Assembly (NCBI GenBank): GCA_019239915.1
Contig: JAFAZF010000003.1
Span: 62,001-126,000, forward strand
DNA from: Sphingomonadaceae bacterium
GTDB taxonomy: Bacteria; Pseudomonadota; Alphaproteobacteria; Sphingomonadales; Sphingomonadaceae
Direction: 5' to 3'
DNA length: 64,000 nt
The notes under the pieces: model-generated
Seen by the model: the letters and a program-made list of their open reading frames with translations, nothing else
What the model was told of the DNA's origin: nothing
Databases searched by the model: none
Translations under genes and position numbers: made by a program
Shown here: piece by piece, positions 24,533 through 34,378 of the stretch
How the letters are laid out: each line of letters opens with the position of its first letter
Numbering within the stretch: position 1 is the stretch's first letter

Positions 24533-25452
24533 AGCGACAGCCGATCGGCGGAATGGTCCGCCTGCTTGTGGATCACGACGTCGGCGCGCTGGCGGGATGG
24601 CAGGATGTTCTCGATCAGGTTCCGCAGGTTGATCGTCGCCCAAAGCTCCTCGGCATAGGCGCGCGCCTCCGCCTCGCTCGCGCTGGCGAGATGGTGGAAA
24701 TAGCTCTCCGAGCGTTGGAAGGCGGTGCGCTGGAGCAGCAGGAAGCGTTCAAGATACCAGCTGCGCACGTCTTCCACTTCGGCATCGACATAGATCGAGA
24801 GATCGAAGAAGTCCGATGCGGTGTAGGCCGGCGCGGGCCGCGCGCCGCTGCCGATCTGAAGGACGTTGAGCCCCTCGAAGATCAAGATGTCGGGCTGATC
24901 GACGACGAGCTCGCCGCCGGGTACGATGTCATAGGCTTCGTGCGAATAGACCGGCGAGGTCGCGCGGCCGGTTTCGCGAATATCCGCGAGGAAGCGGATC
25001 ATGCTGCGGATATCGTAGCTTTCGGGAAAGCCCTTGCGCTTCATCAGGTCGCCCGCGAGCAGCTGCGCCTTCGGGTAGAGAAAGCCGTCCGAGGTGATGA
25101 GATCGACCCTCGGATGGTCCGGCCAGCGCGAGAGTAGCGCCTGGAGCACGCGCGCGATCGTGCTCTTGCCGACGGCGACGCTGCCGGCGATCGCCAGCAC
25201 ATAGGGACGTCGTTCCGCCGGACGCCCGAGAAAGTCGTCGGCGACCCGCGCGGTTCGCTTGGCGGCATCGAAGTGGAGGTTGATGAGGCGGGTCAGCGGC
25301 AGGAAGATATCCGCCACCTCGCCGAGCGGCATCGGCTCGTTGGCGCCGCGCAGCCGGCGCAGCTCGGCCTCGTCGAGCAGCAGCGGCACGCTCGAGCGCA
25401 GCCGCGTCCACTCGTCGCGCGTGAAGATCGAATGGCTCGTCGCGCCCGTCAT
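24520..25452 (-). CDS. coaA: Pantothenate kinase, type I
   Basis: The 310-residue protein is a full-length bacterial type I pantothenate kinase with the Walker A loop GSVAVGKST (90-98), the ITSDGFLYP substrate/Mg segment, KRKGFPESYD and FEGLNVLQ, all hallmarks of CoaA. It phosphorylates pantothenate with ATP, the first and usually rate-setting step of coenzyme A synthesis. It is monocistronic here. The nearby island uses many CoA esters, but coaA is a normal housekeeping gene and no link is implied. Confidence 0.97.
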   Translation of the reverse strand: MTGATSHSIFTRDEWTRLRSSVPLLLDEAELRRLRGANEPMPLGEVADIFLPLTRLINLHFDAAKRTARVADDFLGRPAERRPYVLAIAGSVAVGKSTIARVLQALLSRWPDHPRVDLITSDGFLYPKAQLLAGDLMKRKGFPESYDIRSMIRFLADIRETGRATSPVYSHEAYDIVPGGELVVDQPDILIFEGLNVLQIGSGARPAPAYTASDFFDLSIYVDAEVEDVRSWYLERFLLLQRTAFQRSESYFHHLASASEAEARAYAEELWATINLRNLIENILPSRQRADVVIHKQADHSADRLSLRRF

Positions 25453-25566
25453 GTCGTCGCCACGGCTATCGCGGTCGCACGCGATACGCCAGACGGCCGA
25501 CGCGCTTTTGCGCCGCAGTGCGACATGTGCGTCCCTATCCGGAACCAGCGGAGCGTTTCCCCAAAA

Positions 25567-25890
25567 TCAGTCGTCGCGTCGGCGCGCCTTGGCGCGGGCC
25601 GCCTTGGCGAGCCCGAGCCGCACGCCGATGCCGGCGAAGGTGAAGATTGGCGGCTTCCAGATTACGAGCGCCTGCCGCCGCGCGCGCTCCGCTTCCTCGC
25701 GGCGCAGCCGGCGCAGCTCGATGAGCGTCTGGCGATAGCGATACCGATCCTCGCGGCTGATCCGCCGGCGCTCCAGCTTCTCGAGCAGCACCGCCTCGGC
25801 GTCCTGGCCATGGTCGCGGATCAGCCAGCGCGCCTGATCGCGCGCGCGGCTCCGCAACTCGATGCCCAACCGGCCGAACCTCTCACGCAC
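25567..25890 (-). CDS. Small basic hypothetical protein
   Basis: The 107-residue protein is rich in Arg and Glu over residues about 5-75 (LEKLERRRISREDRYRYRQT), predicting a long charged helix or coiled coil, followed by one moderately hydrophobic stretch (IFTFAGIGVRLGLA) and a basic tail ending KARRRDD. No signal peptide and no family recognised. It lies 82 bases downstream of the GNAT gene on the same strand and could be the last gene of that unit. Codon use matches its neighbours, so it is probably a real gene. Confidence 0.6.
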   Translation of the reverse strand: MRERFGRLGIELRSRARDQARWLIRDHGQDAEAVLLEKLERRRISREDRYRYRQTLIELRRLRREEAERARRQALVIWKPPIFTFAGIGVRLGLAKAARAKARRRDD

Positions 25891-25972
25891 GGTAATGTCC
25901 CTTCGCAGCCGGGCCTACCGAATCCGTCGTTAATATTACGTAGGCTTAGCATTGCGCGTCGAGCCCAGCCTG

Positions 25973-26500
25973 TCATGCGCCAACGCGCGACGGCCGCATC
26001 AGCGCCATCAGCTGCACGTCGATCCATTCGCCGGCGACGAACTGCGCCTTGCGCAGCACGCCCTCGGGCTCGAAGCCGCAAGCGCGATAGAGCCGGATCG
26101 CCGCCGCGTTGTTGGCGAACACCTGCAGCGCGATGCGGCTGAGGTTGAGCTGATCCCAGCAATAGCCGACGGCGAGCGCGAGTGCCTCGCGACCGAAGCC
26201 GCGGCCGCGGTTCCGCACATCGCCGATGCGGATGCCGATCGTGCATGATCGGTGGATCGGATCGACGTCGCGGATCTGGACGAAGCCGACGATCTCCGGC
26301 GCCGTCAGCGTGCGGATCGCGAAGAACACGCGCGTGCGATCGTCGGCGGCGTCGAGCCAGAACGCTTCCTCGCGCTGCCAGCTTGGCGGGCGGTAGGGGG
26401 CGTTGAGCCGCGCCGTCGCGACATCGTCTGACCAGCGGAACAGCGCCTCGACGTCGATCGGCAGGATCGGGCCGAGGCAGATCGCCTCGCCGAGGATCAT
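25973..26500 (-). CDS. GNAT family acetyltransferase (RimJ/RimL-like)
   Basis: The 175-residue protein follows the RimJ/RimL pattern: LFRWSDDVATARLNAPYRPP near the N-terminus, IRTLTAPEIVGFVQIRDVD, the acetyl-CoA loop RNRGRGFGREAL (R/Q-x-x-G-x-G/A form) and NNAAAIRLYRACGFEPEGVLR. It transfers an acetyl group from acetyl-CoA to an amine, either a protein N-terminus or a small molecule; target unknown. Two tiny membrane protein genes lie directly upstream (7-base gap), forming one probable operon. Confidence 0.88.
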   Translation of the reverse strand: MILGEAICLGPILPIDVEALFRWSDDVATARLNAPYRPPSWQREEAFWLDAADDRTRVFFAIRTLTAPEIVGFVQIRDVDPIHRSCTIGIRIGDVRNRGRGFGREALALAVGYCWDQLNLSRIALQVFANNAAAIRLYRACGFEPEGVLRKAQFVAGEWIDVQLMALMRPSRVGA

Positions 26501-26507
26501 GCCGCGC

Positions 26508-26636
26508 TCACAGCAGCGCCTGCGTCATCTCGCACAGCCGGATGAGTCCGAGCATCGCGACCGCGATCAGCGCGGCGGCGACGAGCGACCACAGGCCGCC
26601 GATGACCCTCGTCGCGACGATCCGCGCTTGCTCCAC
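26508..26636 (-). CDS. Small single-pass membrane protein (42 aa)
   Basis: A GTG-initiated frame of 42 residues runs MEQARIVATRVIGGLW and then a clean hydrophobic helix (SLVAAALIAVAMLGLI) before a short RLCEMTQALL tail. Its GTG lies two bases after the TAA of the 50-residue gene upstream, and its stop is seven bases before the GNAT start, which suggests coupled translation. Family unknown; holin-like or transporter-accessory roles are possible but unsupported. Confidence 0.4.
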   Translation of the reverse strand: MEQARIVATRVIGGLWSLVAAALIAVAMLGLIRLCEMTQALL

Positions 26637-26638
26637 GA

Positions 26639-26791
26639 TTATCCGAACAGGCGCGCGAGGTGCGCCACGACATGCTCGTGGCCGAGCAGGTGCGGCGCGG
26701 CGATGGCGAGCCCGAGTGCGACGCCGGCGAGCCAGCTGCGCAGCTCGATCGAGGTGCGCGCGAAGAGGGTGCGGACTCGGGCGGCGTTCAT
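26639..26791 (-). CDS. Small membrane-associated protein (50 aa)
   Basis: A 50-residue frame starts ATG at 26791 (MNAARVRTLFARTSIELRS) with GGGACGG upstream. After a basic amphipathic start it has one hydrophobic helix (WLAGVALGLAIAAPHLLG) and a short His-containing tail (HEHVVAHLARLFG). It is followed immediately by the 42-residue membrane protein frame. The pair looks translated as a unit. No family recognised; the call rests on start/stop spacing and hydrophobicity. Confidence 0.42.
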   Translation of the reverse strand: MNAARVRTLFARTSIELRSWLAGVALGLAIAAPHLLGHEHVVAHLARLFG

Positions 26792-26958
26792 TCCGTCCCG
26801 GTTCCGAGGCTCGCGTGTCGGGCGGATTGCAGCGCGTCTCAGCGGTGAAATTCATGCTGCGGACGCTCCGCTGTCACCTTCGCCGCGCGTTGCTCAATAC
26901 CCCGGCGTTCCGGTAGCGGGTCCGATATCGCTGGTCTTCATGCATAGGAGGTGCCGGG

Positions 26959-27432
26959 GTGTCCGACCTGATCGCATTGCATTCCATCGGCCATGTCGTA
27001 GGCGGTCGCGTCGCAGCCGCTGACGACGATTGGGACGCCGTGCAGGCACGGATAGTGCTCGCGTCCGAGTTCACGGCGGAGGCGCTCGCCGGCCTGGAGG
27101 ACTTCAGCCATGTCGAGATCGTCTTTCAATTCCATCGCCAGGACGTCGCCGGGATCGTCGCCGATGCGCGGCATCCGCGCGGGCGCAGCGACTGGCCGCG
27201 CGTCGGCATCTTCGCGCAGCGCGGCAAGGCGCGGCCGAACCGGATCGGCGTCTCGGTCTGCCGGCTGATCGCGGTCGAGGGCACCACGCTCACGGTCGCC
27301 GGGCTCGATGCGATCGACGGTACGCCGGTCGTCGACATCAAGCCGGTCATGACCGGTTTCCTCCCGCGCGGCGCGATCCGCGAGCCCGACTGGGCACGCG
27401 CGATCATGACGCGCTATTGGGAAGTGCCTTGA
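26959..27432 (+). CDS. trmO: TrmO/TsaA-family tRNA N6-methyltransferase
   Basis: The 157-residue protein belongs to the UPF0066 beta-barrel family: SIGHVVGGR at the N-terminus, FSHVEIVFQFHR, then the SAM-binding FAQRGKARPNRIGVSVCRL and the GLDAIDGTPVVDIKP signature. E. coli TrmO methylates N6 of t6A37 in tRNA-Thr(GGU). The protein is shorter than E. coli TrmO and lacks its C-terminal domain, as many alphaproteobacterial members do. It is divergent from the small membrane gene cluster. Confidence 0.85.
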   Translation: MSDLIALHSIGHVVGGRVAAADDDWDAVQARIVLASEFTAEALAGLEDFSHVEIVFQFHRQDVAGIVADARHPRGRSDWPRVGIFAQRGKARPNRIGVSVCRLIAVEGTTLTVAGLDAIDGTPVVDIKPVMTGFLPRGAIREPDWARAIMTRYWEVP

Positions 27433-27487
27433 TCGCTGCCGCCGCCAACCCAGATTGTTCTCCGGAGCGACGAGGAGATCGAGGCGC

Positions 27488-28657
27488 GTGGTGAAGGCTT
27501 TGCTGATCGGCTTGGCTATCGTCGCCGGGCTGGCCTTCGGGTTGCGCTATCTCGCGCCCGTTCTCCTCGACCGGACCTATTATCACGGACCCGAGAGCGG
27601 CCATTATCGCGAGGGTCGCTTCTTCAATCCCGATGCCGCGCGCGATCTCGAAGCGAACGGGCCACGGCGTTTCCCACTCCGGCTGATGATCCGCTTCATG
27701 CTCGGCCGCGACCGCGCGCCGTGGCCGCGATCCGTCGCGGTCACGCCCGCCACGCCGCCGCAGCGCGTCGACGGCGAGACGATGCGGGTCACCTGGATCG
27801 GCCACTCCACCGTGCTCGTCCAGACGCAGGGGCTGAACATCCTCACCGATCCGGTCTGGTCGGCGCGCGCCTCGCCGTTCGGCTTCATGGGTCCGAAGCG
27901 CGTGCGCGAACCCGGCGTGCGCTTCGATGATCTGCCGAAGATCGACCTCGTGCTCGTCAGCCACAATCATTACGACCATCTCGACGTCGCGACACTGAAG
28001 CGGCTGTGGCAGCGTGATCGGCCGCTGATCGTCACGCCGCTCGGCAATGATGCGCTGCTGGCGAAGCAAGGCGTGACCGCCATCGCCAAGGATTGGGGCG
28101 AGCGCGTTCCCGTCCGCCCCGGCGTGGAGGTGGTGATCGATCGCGTTCACCACTGGACCTCGCGCTGGATGTTCGATCGCAATCGCGCGCTGTGGTGCGG
28201 CTTCACCGTGGTGCTGCCCGGCGGCAACCTGTTCTTTGCGGGCGACACCGGCGCCGGCGACATGCGCTGGCCCGAGGAGGCGGCGCGGGCGGGGCCGGTG
28301 CGGCTCGCGCTCATCCCGATCGGTGCGTATCTGCCGCGTGAGGTGATGCGGGCGAGCCACATCGGACCGGGCGATGCCGTCGCGATCTTCCAGAAGCCTG
28401 GCGCCGCCTATGCGCTCGGCGTCCACTGGGGCACGTTCCAGCTTTCGAGCGAGCCGATCGACGCGCCGCCCGAGCTCCTCGCCCACACGCTCGCGATCGA
28501 CCACATCGCGCCGGACCGCTTCCGCACCATCGAGGCAGGCGCCGCATGGCTCGTGCCGTCGCTCGAAACATACCGAAATCTTGCCGAAACATTACAGGAC
28601 GACACCGCGCGCATGCGGGCGGGATCGCCCGCCCCGGCCTCGGGTCGCAACGGTTAG
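27488..28657 (+). CDS. MBL-fold metallo-hydrolase (NAPE-PLD-like), membrane-anchored
   Basis: The 389-residue protein starts with GTG at 27488 or 27491, behind GAGGAG. The N-terminus VKALLIGLAIVAGLAFGLRYL is an uncleaved signal anchor or signal peptide. The metallo-beta-lactamase core shows TWIGHSTVLVQ, the zinc motif SHNHYDHLD, the second-shell HHWTSRW, GDTGAGD (bridging Asp) and HWGTFQLSSEP. This matches the NAPE-hydrolysing phospholipase D-like/L-ascorbate lactonase-like branch. It probably acts on a phospholipid or ester at the inner membrane's periplasmic face; substrate uncertain. A strong hairpin follows its stop. Confidence 0.87.
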   Translation: MVKALLIGLAIVAGLAFGLRYLAPVLLDRTYYHGPESGHYREGRFFNPDAARDLEANGPRRFPLRLMIRFMLGRDRAPWPRSVAVTPATPPQRVDGETMRVTWIGHSTVLVQTQGLNILTDPVWSARASPFGFMGPKRVREPGVRFDDLPKIDLVLVSHNHYDHLDVATLKRLWQRDRPLIVTPLGNDALLAKQGVTAIAKDWGERVPVRPGVEVVIDRVHHWTSRWMFDRNRALWCGFTVVLPGGNLFFAGDTGAGDMRWPEEAARAGPVRLALIPIGAYLPREVMRASHIGPGDAVAIFQKPGAAYALGVHWGTFQLSSEPIDAPPELLAHTLAIDHIAPDRFRTIEAGAAWLVPSLETYRNLAETLQDDTARMRAGSPAPASGRNG

Positions 28658-28666
28658 GCCGGGCGC

Positions 28667-28696
28667 GGGGAACGCCGGCCGCAACCGGCGTTCCCC
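28667..28696 (+). terminator. Strong hairpin terminator after the MBL-fold gene
   Basis: GGGGAACGCCGG (28667-28678) and its perfect complement (28685-28696) form a 12-base, GC-rich stem with a 6-base loop, starting ten bases after the stop codon. No U run follows, as is common in high-GC genomes. Confidence 0.75.
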
Positions 28697-28807
28697 AAGT
28701 CGTGCGATCGTCCGGGCTTATTCGGACCCGATAACGGCATGGCAAACGCGATCTTTACCTTCGCGGTCTAGAGGATCCGCCAGGCGTCGCTGCCGTGGGG
28801 ACCAGAT

Positions 28808-29482
28808 ATGTCGGCGATTTCGAGTGCGTTGAGCAGCATCGGCAGCGCGCTGATGCACCCGCAGGCCGGCCGGCTCGATGGCCGCATGCAGGGGTTGCTG
28901 CAGTCGGCGGTTTCTTCGGGCAGCGTATCGGCGAGCGACCAGACGGCGCTTTCCACCGCGATCGACGATATCGGCAGCCAGCTCGCCTCGGGCATGGGTG
29001 CGAGCGCTGCGGCGTCTTCGTCGTCGCCGGCGACCGCGACCCCTTCGGGCACCGCGCTCGACAGCAGCGATCCCAATGCCATGTCGAGCAAGGTCGACGG
29101 CCTCATCGACAATGAGGTCACCGACGGCAAGCTCACCTCCGATCAGGCCGGCGAGCTCAAGTCGTTGTTCGCCAAGGCCGCGAACCATATGGCGGCGCAC
29201 GGCCATCACCATGGCGGCGGCGGCATGTCCGCGCTCGCCAGCCTTTTCGGGGACAGCAGCGGCACCACCTCGACCGATGACACCAGCGCCAGCACGTCGA
29301 GCAGCGCATCGGCGGACGGCAGCGCGATCGACTCGCTCGCCGGCACCGCGAACAGCGCGCTCAACGGCCTCGCCGGCTTCGTGACGCAGCTCCGCAACGC
29401 GGTCAGCTCGAACGCGGTCTACGGTGTGACCGGTGCCTCCGGTATCGGCCTCGCCTCGCTGCTCGTCAACGCCGCGGCATGA
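28808..29482 (+). CDS. Ser/Gly-rich protein with internal helix-loop-helix repeat
   Basis: The 224-residue protein has no signal peptide and is low in aromatic residues. Two regions resemble each other: residues about 27-62 (MQGLLQSAVSSGSVSASDQT, then ALSTAIDDIGS) and 93-130 (VDGLIDNEVTDGKLTSDQAG, then ELKSLFAKAAN), each a helix, an acidic/glycine turn and a helix, like a degenerate EF-hand or dockerin-type unit. Between and after them lie Ser/Ala/Thr linkers, and HGHHHGGGG (about 135-143) is a possible metal-binding patch. The C-terminal 50 residues are more hydrophobic. Family not recognised; secretion without a classical signal is possible. Confidence 0.7.
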   Translation: MSAISSALSSIGSALMHPQAGRLDGRMQGLLQSAVSSGSVSASDQTALSTAIDDIGSQLASGMGASAAASSSSPATATPSGTALDSSDPNAMSSKVDGLIDNEVTDGKLTSDQAGELKSLFAKAANHMAAHGHHHGGGGMSALASLFGDSSGTTSTDDTSASTSSSASADGSAIDSLAGTANSALNGLAGFVTQLRNAVSSNAVYGVTGASGIGLASLLVNAAA

Positions 29483-29540
29483 GGCGCCCCGACCGCTTCG
29501 AAAATCTAGAGCATTTCTTATCAGCCTGAATCGGTAGCAT

Positions 29541-29610
29541 CCGTTCGGGCTGAGCGCAGTCGAAGCCCGGCCGCAGCGCGTGCCCTTCGACTTCGCTCAG
29601 GGCGAACGGG
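29541..29610. repeat. Family A palindromic repeat (copy A1)
   Basis: This imperfect palindrome has CCGTTCG at one end and CGAACGG at the other, enclosing the core GCTGAGCGCAGTCGAAGC and its counterpart CTTCGACTTCGCTCAGG. The same outer arms and core recur at six other places in the window. Confidence 0.8.
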
Positions 29611-29656
29611 CGTTGGTGGCCAGAGTGACGGAACGTGCTCTAGCGAATAGCTCCGA

Positions 29657-29740
29657 CCCGTTCGTACCGAGCGAAGCCGAAGTGCGTGTTTTCGCGATGC
29701 CGCTCGCGGCACGTCCTTCGACTTCGCTTGCGATGACCGG
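29657..29740. repeat. Family A palindromic repeat, degenerate (copy A2)
   Basis: CCCGTTCGTACCGAGCGAAG is followed 30 bases later by CCTTCGACTTCGC. Both arms resemble A1, only 47 bases away, but several core positions have drifted. Together A1 and A2 fill most of the 273-base gap between the Ser-rich gene and the N-acetyltransferase gene; nothing else is visible there. Confidence 0.6.
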
Positions 29741-29755
29741 ACAGAGAGAGTCTGT

Positions 29756-30547
29756 CTAAAACAGCTTGAGCTTCCGCACCTCGTCGTCGGTGAGTTGGAT
29801 GCCGAAGGTTTCGGCCAGCGCCGCGCGCAGCTCGTCCACGCTGGCGAGTTCGGCGGGGCCGCCGTCGCGGCTCAGCTTGCGGTCGACGAGGCTGGCAAAC
29901 CCCTCCTCCGTCGCGATCGAGGCGACGACGAACGTCGTGAAGCGCGTCTGATAGGCGGTGGCGGTGTAGTGGTTCGCCATCACCAGATCCATCGCCCAGA
30001 CCGGATCGGTCGAGAAGCTGTATTGCGGCGACCACTCGCTTTCGCCCTTGCCCTTGCGCGCGAGCAGCCAACCATGATCGTCGTCGCGGGCGAGGCGATG
30101 GCGCGCGCCGTCGGCGGTTTCGACCTCGTGCCCGTCGATGAGTGGCATCGGCGGCGTGTAGCTGCCGCCGAAGCCGGCGTCCGCGATCCACTCCTGGCCA
30201 TCGAGCGTGACGAGGTTGAGCGTGTGCGTGCGCGGCGGCGTCGTGGCCGGCGGCGTGCCGAGCCAGACGCGCGCAAGCAGCGGCCGCGCTTCGAATCCCA
30301 GCGCCTGCAGCGCGCGCAGGAAGAGCTGGTTCTGCTCGAAGCAATAGCCGCCCCGCCGCCGCGTCACGAGCTTGTCGAACACGCGGTCGGGATCGAGATC
30401 GATGCCGCGGCCGAGCGGGATGTCGAGATTCTCGAAGGCGATCGCGAGGCGATGCGCGCGCTGGAGCCGGGCAAGCCCCTCGGCGTCGGCGGCGGGGCGC
30501 TCGGTCAGCCCGATGCGCGCGAGATAGGCGTCGATATCTATTTGCAG
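29756..30547 (-). CDS. Arylamine N-acetyltransferase
   Basis: The protein has the NAT triad: C69 in RRGGYCFEQN, H108 in RTHTLNLV and D123 in IADAGFGG (numbered from the proposed start), with a typical length of about 263 residues. It acetylates arylamines or hydrazines with acetyl-CoA by a ping-pong mechanism. The start is unclear. The frame is open far upstream but runs there inside the DUF3617 gene, and no ATG, GTG or TTG lies in frame near the expected N-terminus (QIDIDAYLARIGL). CTG at 30547 or ATA at 30541 behind GGAG are the only options, overlapping the DUF3617 stop at 30538. Confidence 0.85.
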   Translation of the reverse strand: MQIDIDAYLARIGLTERPAADAEGLARLQRAHRLAIAFENLDIPLGRGIDLDPDRVFDKLVTRRRGGYCFEQNQLFLRALQALGFEARPLLARVWLGTPPATTPPRTHTLNLVTLDGQEWIADAGFGGSYTPPMPLIDGHEVETADGARHRLARDDDHGWLLARKGKGESEWSPQYSFSTDPVWAMDLVMANHYTATAYQTRFTTFVVASIATEEGFASLVDRKLSRDGGPAELASVDELRAALAETFGIQLTDDEVRKLKLF

Positions 30548-30987
30548 GCTCCGACCAATGTGCTCGAGACGCTCGCGGTCATGTTCATGCCGCCGCGGCT
30601 GCTGTCGACGACATGTGAGACGGCGGTGTAGCTCGTCGGCGTGTAGTTGCCGCTGGTGCTGATTGTCGTCGCGCCGCCGCCGTGATTGCAGATCATCGTC
30701 GCGTCGAGCTTGCCGCCCGCCATCGAGTAGTTCTTGAACTGGCAGCTCTTGTCGTTCGAGATCAGCGCGCGTGGATCCTTGGCAGCTTCGTCCGGCGTCA
30801 CGCAGTGCGTGAACGTGTTCGGATGCCCCTTCATCATCTGCGCGATCCCCGACGGCGCGCCCGGCATGTCGACGGCGGTGACGGTGGTGGTCGTCCGCCA
30901 CATTCCCGGCTGGACGATACCCGCGCCGGCGGTCGTCGACAGCGCCGCCGTCGCAAAGGCTCCCAGCAAGATCCGCCAACGCATCAT
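30538..30987 (-). CDS. DUF3617 family periplasmic protein
   Basis: The 149-residue protein has a clear signal peptide (MMRWRILLGAFATAALSTTA, cleavage near AGA/GIV) and the DUF3617 pattern: QPGMWRTTTTV near the mature N-terminus, two to three cysteines (HCVTP, SCQFKNY, ICNHGG) and a C-terminal ACK. Members are common in sphingomonads and of unknown function, probably periplasmic with disulfides. The gene overlaps the start region of the N-acetyltransferase gene, so the two are co-transcribed. Confidence 0.8.
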   Translation of the reverse strand: MMRWRILLGAFATAALSTTAGAGIVQPGMWRTTTTVTAVDMPGAPSGIAQMMKGHPNTFTHCVTPDEAAKDPRALISNDKSCQFKNYSMAGGKLDATMICNHGGGATTISTSGNYTPTSYTAVSHVVDSSRGGMNMTASVSSTLVGACK

Positions 30988-31198
30988 CGTCTCCCCATGC
31001 CCTCGACGATGCTAGCCGATTCCGGGGGCATGGGAAGGGGCGAAGCGCCGAAGCCCGGCCGGCGATCCCAGAAAGGACCAGCGTCCGCGCCGAGGATGTC
31101 GACGCGCTGCTCTTCCGTGCTTTCGAACAAGCAGGCAGGGCTCCGATACGGCCGTCGCGGACGGGCGAGACAGCGCTCGTTCCGTCCGCGCCGCCGGC

Positions 31199-31441
31199 TC
31201 AGCGCGCGTAGCTGATGCCGGCCCGCACCTCGTCGATCGCCATGTCGATGTCGCGGATCGCGGCGACGCGGTGGCCACCCTTGTCGGCCTCGGCATGCTG
31301 CAGCGCGTCGCGCGCACCGCGGAGCTGATCGAGCGCCTGATGCATCAGCGGCTGGTCGGCGATCGCCTTGGCGGCGAAGCCCGCGCCGCACGCCGTCGCG
31401 ACGGCGGTGACGAGCGCGATCCTGCGCAGTGACGTGGCCAT
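31199..31441 (-). CDS. Small exported helical protein
   Basis: The 80-residue protein has a signal peptide ([20 protein letters not shown], cleavage near AKA/IAD) and a mature part of about 53 residues: [20 protein letters not shown], then [20 protein letters not shown], predicted as a two-helix hairpin. The [12 protein letters not shown]...DKGGHR...AIDEVRAGI pattern is shared by small proteobacterial periplasmic proteins of unknown function. It is divergent from uvrB (121-base gap). The 211 bases between it and the DUF3617 gene hold no feature I can support. Confidence 0.7.
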   Translation of the reverse strand: MATSLRRIALVTAVATACGAGFAAKAIADQPLMHQALDQLRGARDALQHAEADKGGHRVAAIRDIDMAIDEVRAGISYAR

Positions 31442-31562
31442 CCTTCTCTCCTGTCGTTTGTCCGGTTTGTTCCGGTTCCGTGATGATGCGGCGTGGCGCA
31501 GGCGGACTCAAGTGAACTCCGCGCCGATTGCGTGTGCCGGTGGGCGGTCCCATCTTGTTCTC

Positions 31563-33758
<2,196 letters not shown>

Positions 33759-33891
33759 TATATTGCGCCGACGATTAGTGCGCCTATACTTGGACCTGCG
33801 TCATCAGGGCCACTTCCCGCGAATGGTGAGTAGACGCCGAGCGCCGTGGATCGGCAGACATCGGCAACTTCTCGCTTAGGATGGTCTTGCT

Positions 33892-34149
33892 ATGACCCGC
33901 ATCGCTAAACTCTACGCCGCCGTTCTCGCCAACCCGCGTGCCTCCCTCGCCTTTCGTGAATTCCAGGCGCTGGTGAAGGCGTTCGGCCTCACGCTCGAGC
34001 GACAGCGCGGCAGCCACCGCGCCTGGACGCATCCACGCTGCGCCCGGCCGTTGATCCTTCAACCGCGCAAGGACGGCAACGCCAAGCCCTATCAAGTTCA
34101 GGAGTTTCTCGATATGATCGAAGAGGCTGGATTGAGCATCGGCGAATGA
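33892..34149 (+). CDS. hicA: HicA-type mRNA interferase toxin
   Basis: The 85-residue protein has the HicA double-stranded-RNA-binding-like layout: FREFQALVKAFGLTLERQRG, then the catalytic H42 in GSHRAWTHP, RPLILQPRKDG and the C-terminal helix QVQEFLDMIEEAGLSIGE. HicA cleaves mRNA and is neutralised by HicB. It is somewhat longer than typical HicA (about 60 residues) owing to an N-terminal helix (TRIAKLYAAVLANP). Its stop overlaps the hicB start by four bases (ATGA). Confidence 0.85.
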   Translation: MTRIAKLYAAVLANPRASLAFREFQALVKAFGLTLERQRGSHRAWTHPRCARPLILQPRKDGNAKPYQVQEFLDMIEEAGLSIGE

Positions 34150-34367
34150 CTTCACCGCATTATCACATCAACGTGTTCTGGTCCGCGGACGATGAATGCT
34201 GGATTGCGGACGTGCCGGATCTCCGGCCCTGCTCGGCGCATGGAGACACGCCTGCCGAAGCAGTCGCCGAGGCCCAAATCGCGATCGAGCTTTGGCTCGA
34301 AGTGGCGTATGACAAGGGGTTCCCAATTCCTGAGCCGCGCTATCGCCCGGCGATCTACGCCGCCTGA
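34146..34367 (+). CDS. hicB: HicB-type antitoxin
   Basis: The 73-residue protein matches the HicB partial RNase H-like fold: YHINVFWSADDECWIADVPDL, then CSAHGDTPAEAVAEAQIAIE and a short C-terminus ending in RYRPAIYAA. No DNA-binding HTH or ribbon-helix-helix tail is visible, so this short HicB may neutralise the toxin without repressing the operon itself. It is translationally coupled to hicA. Confidence 0.87.
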   Translation: MTSPHYHINVFWSADDECWIADVPDLRPCSAHGDTPAEAVAEAQIAIELWLEVAYDKGFPIPEPRYRPAIYAA

Positions 34368-34378
34368 GCGACGCGCCT

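Noticed and set aside
29541-29740. CRISPR array or tandem repeat from the two close family A copies
   Set aside because: Only two diverged copies with internal palindromes, no regular spacers and no cas genes.
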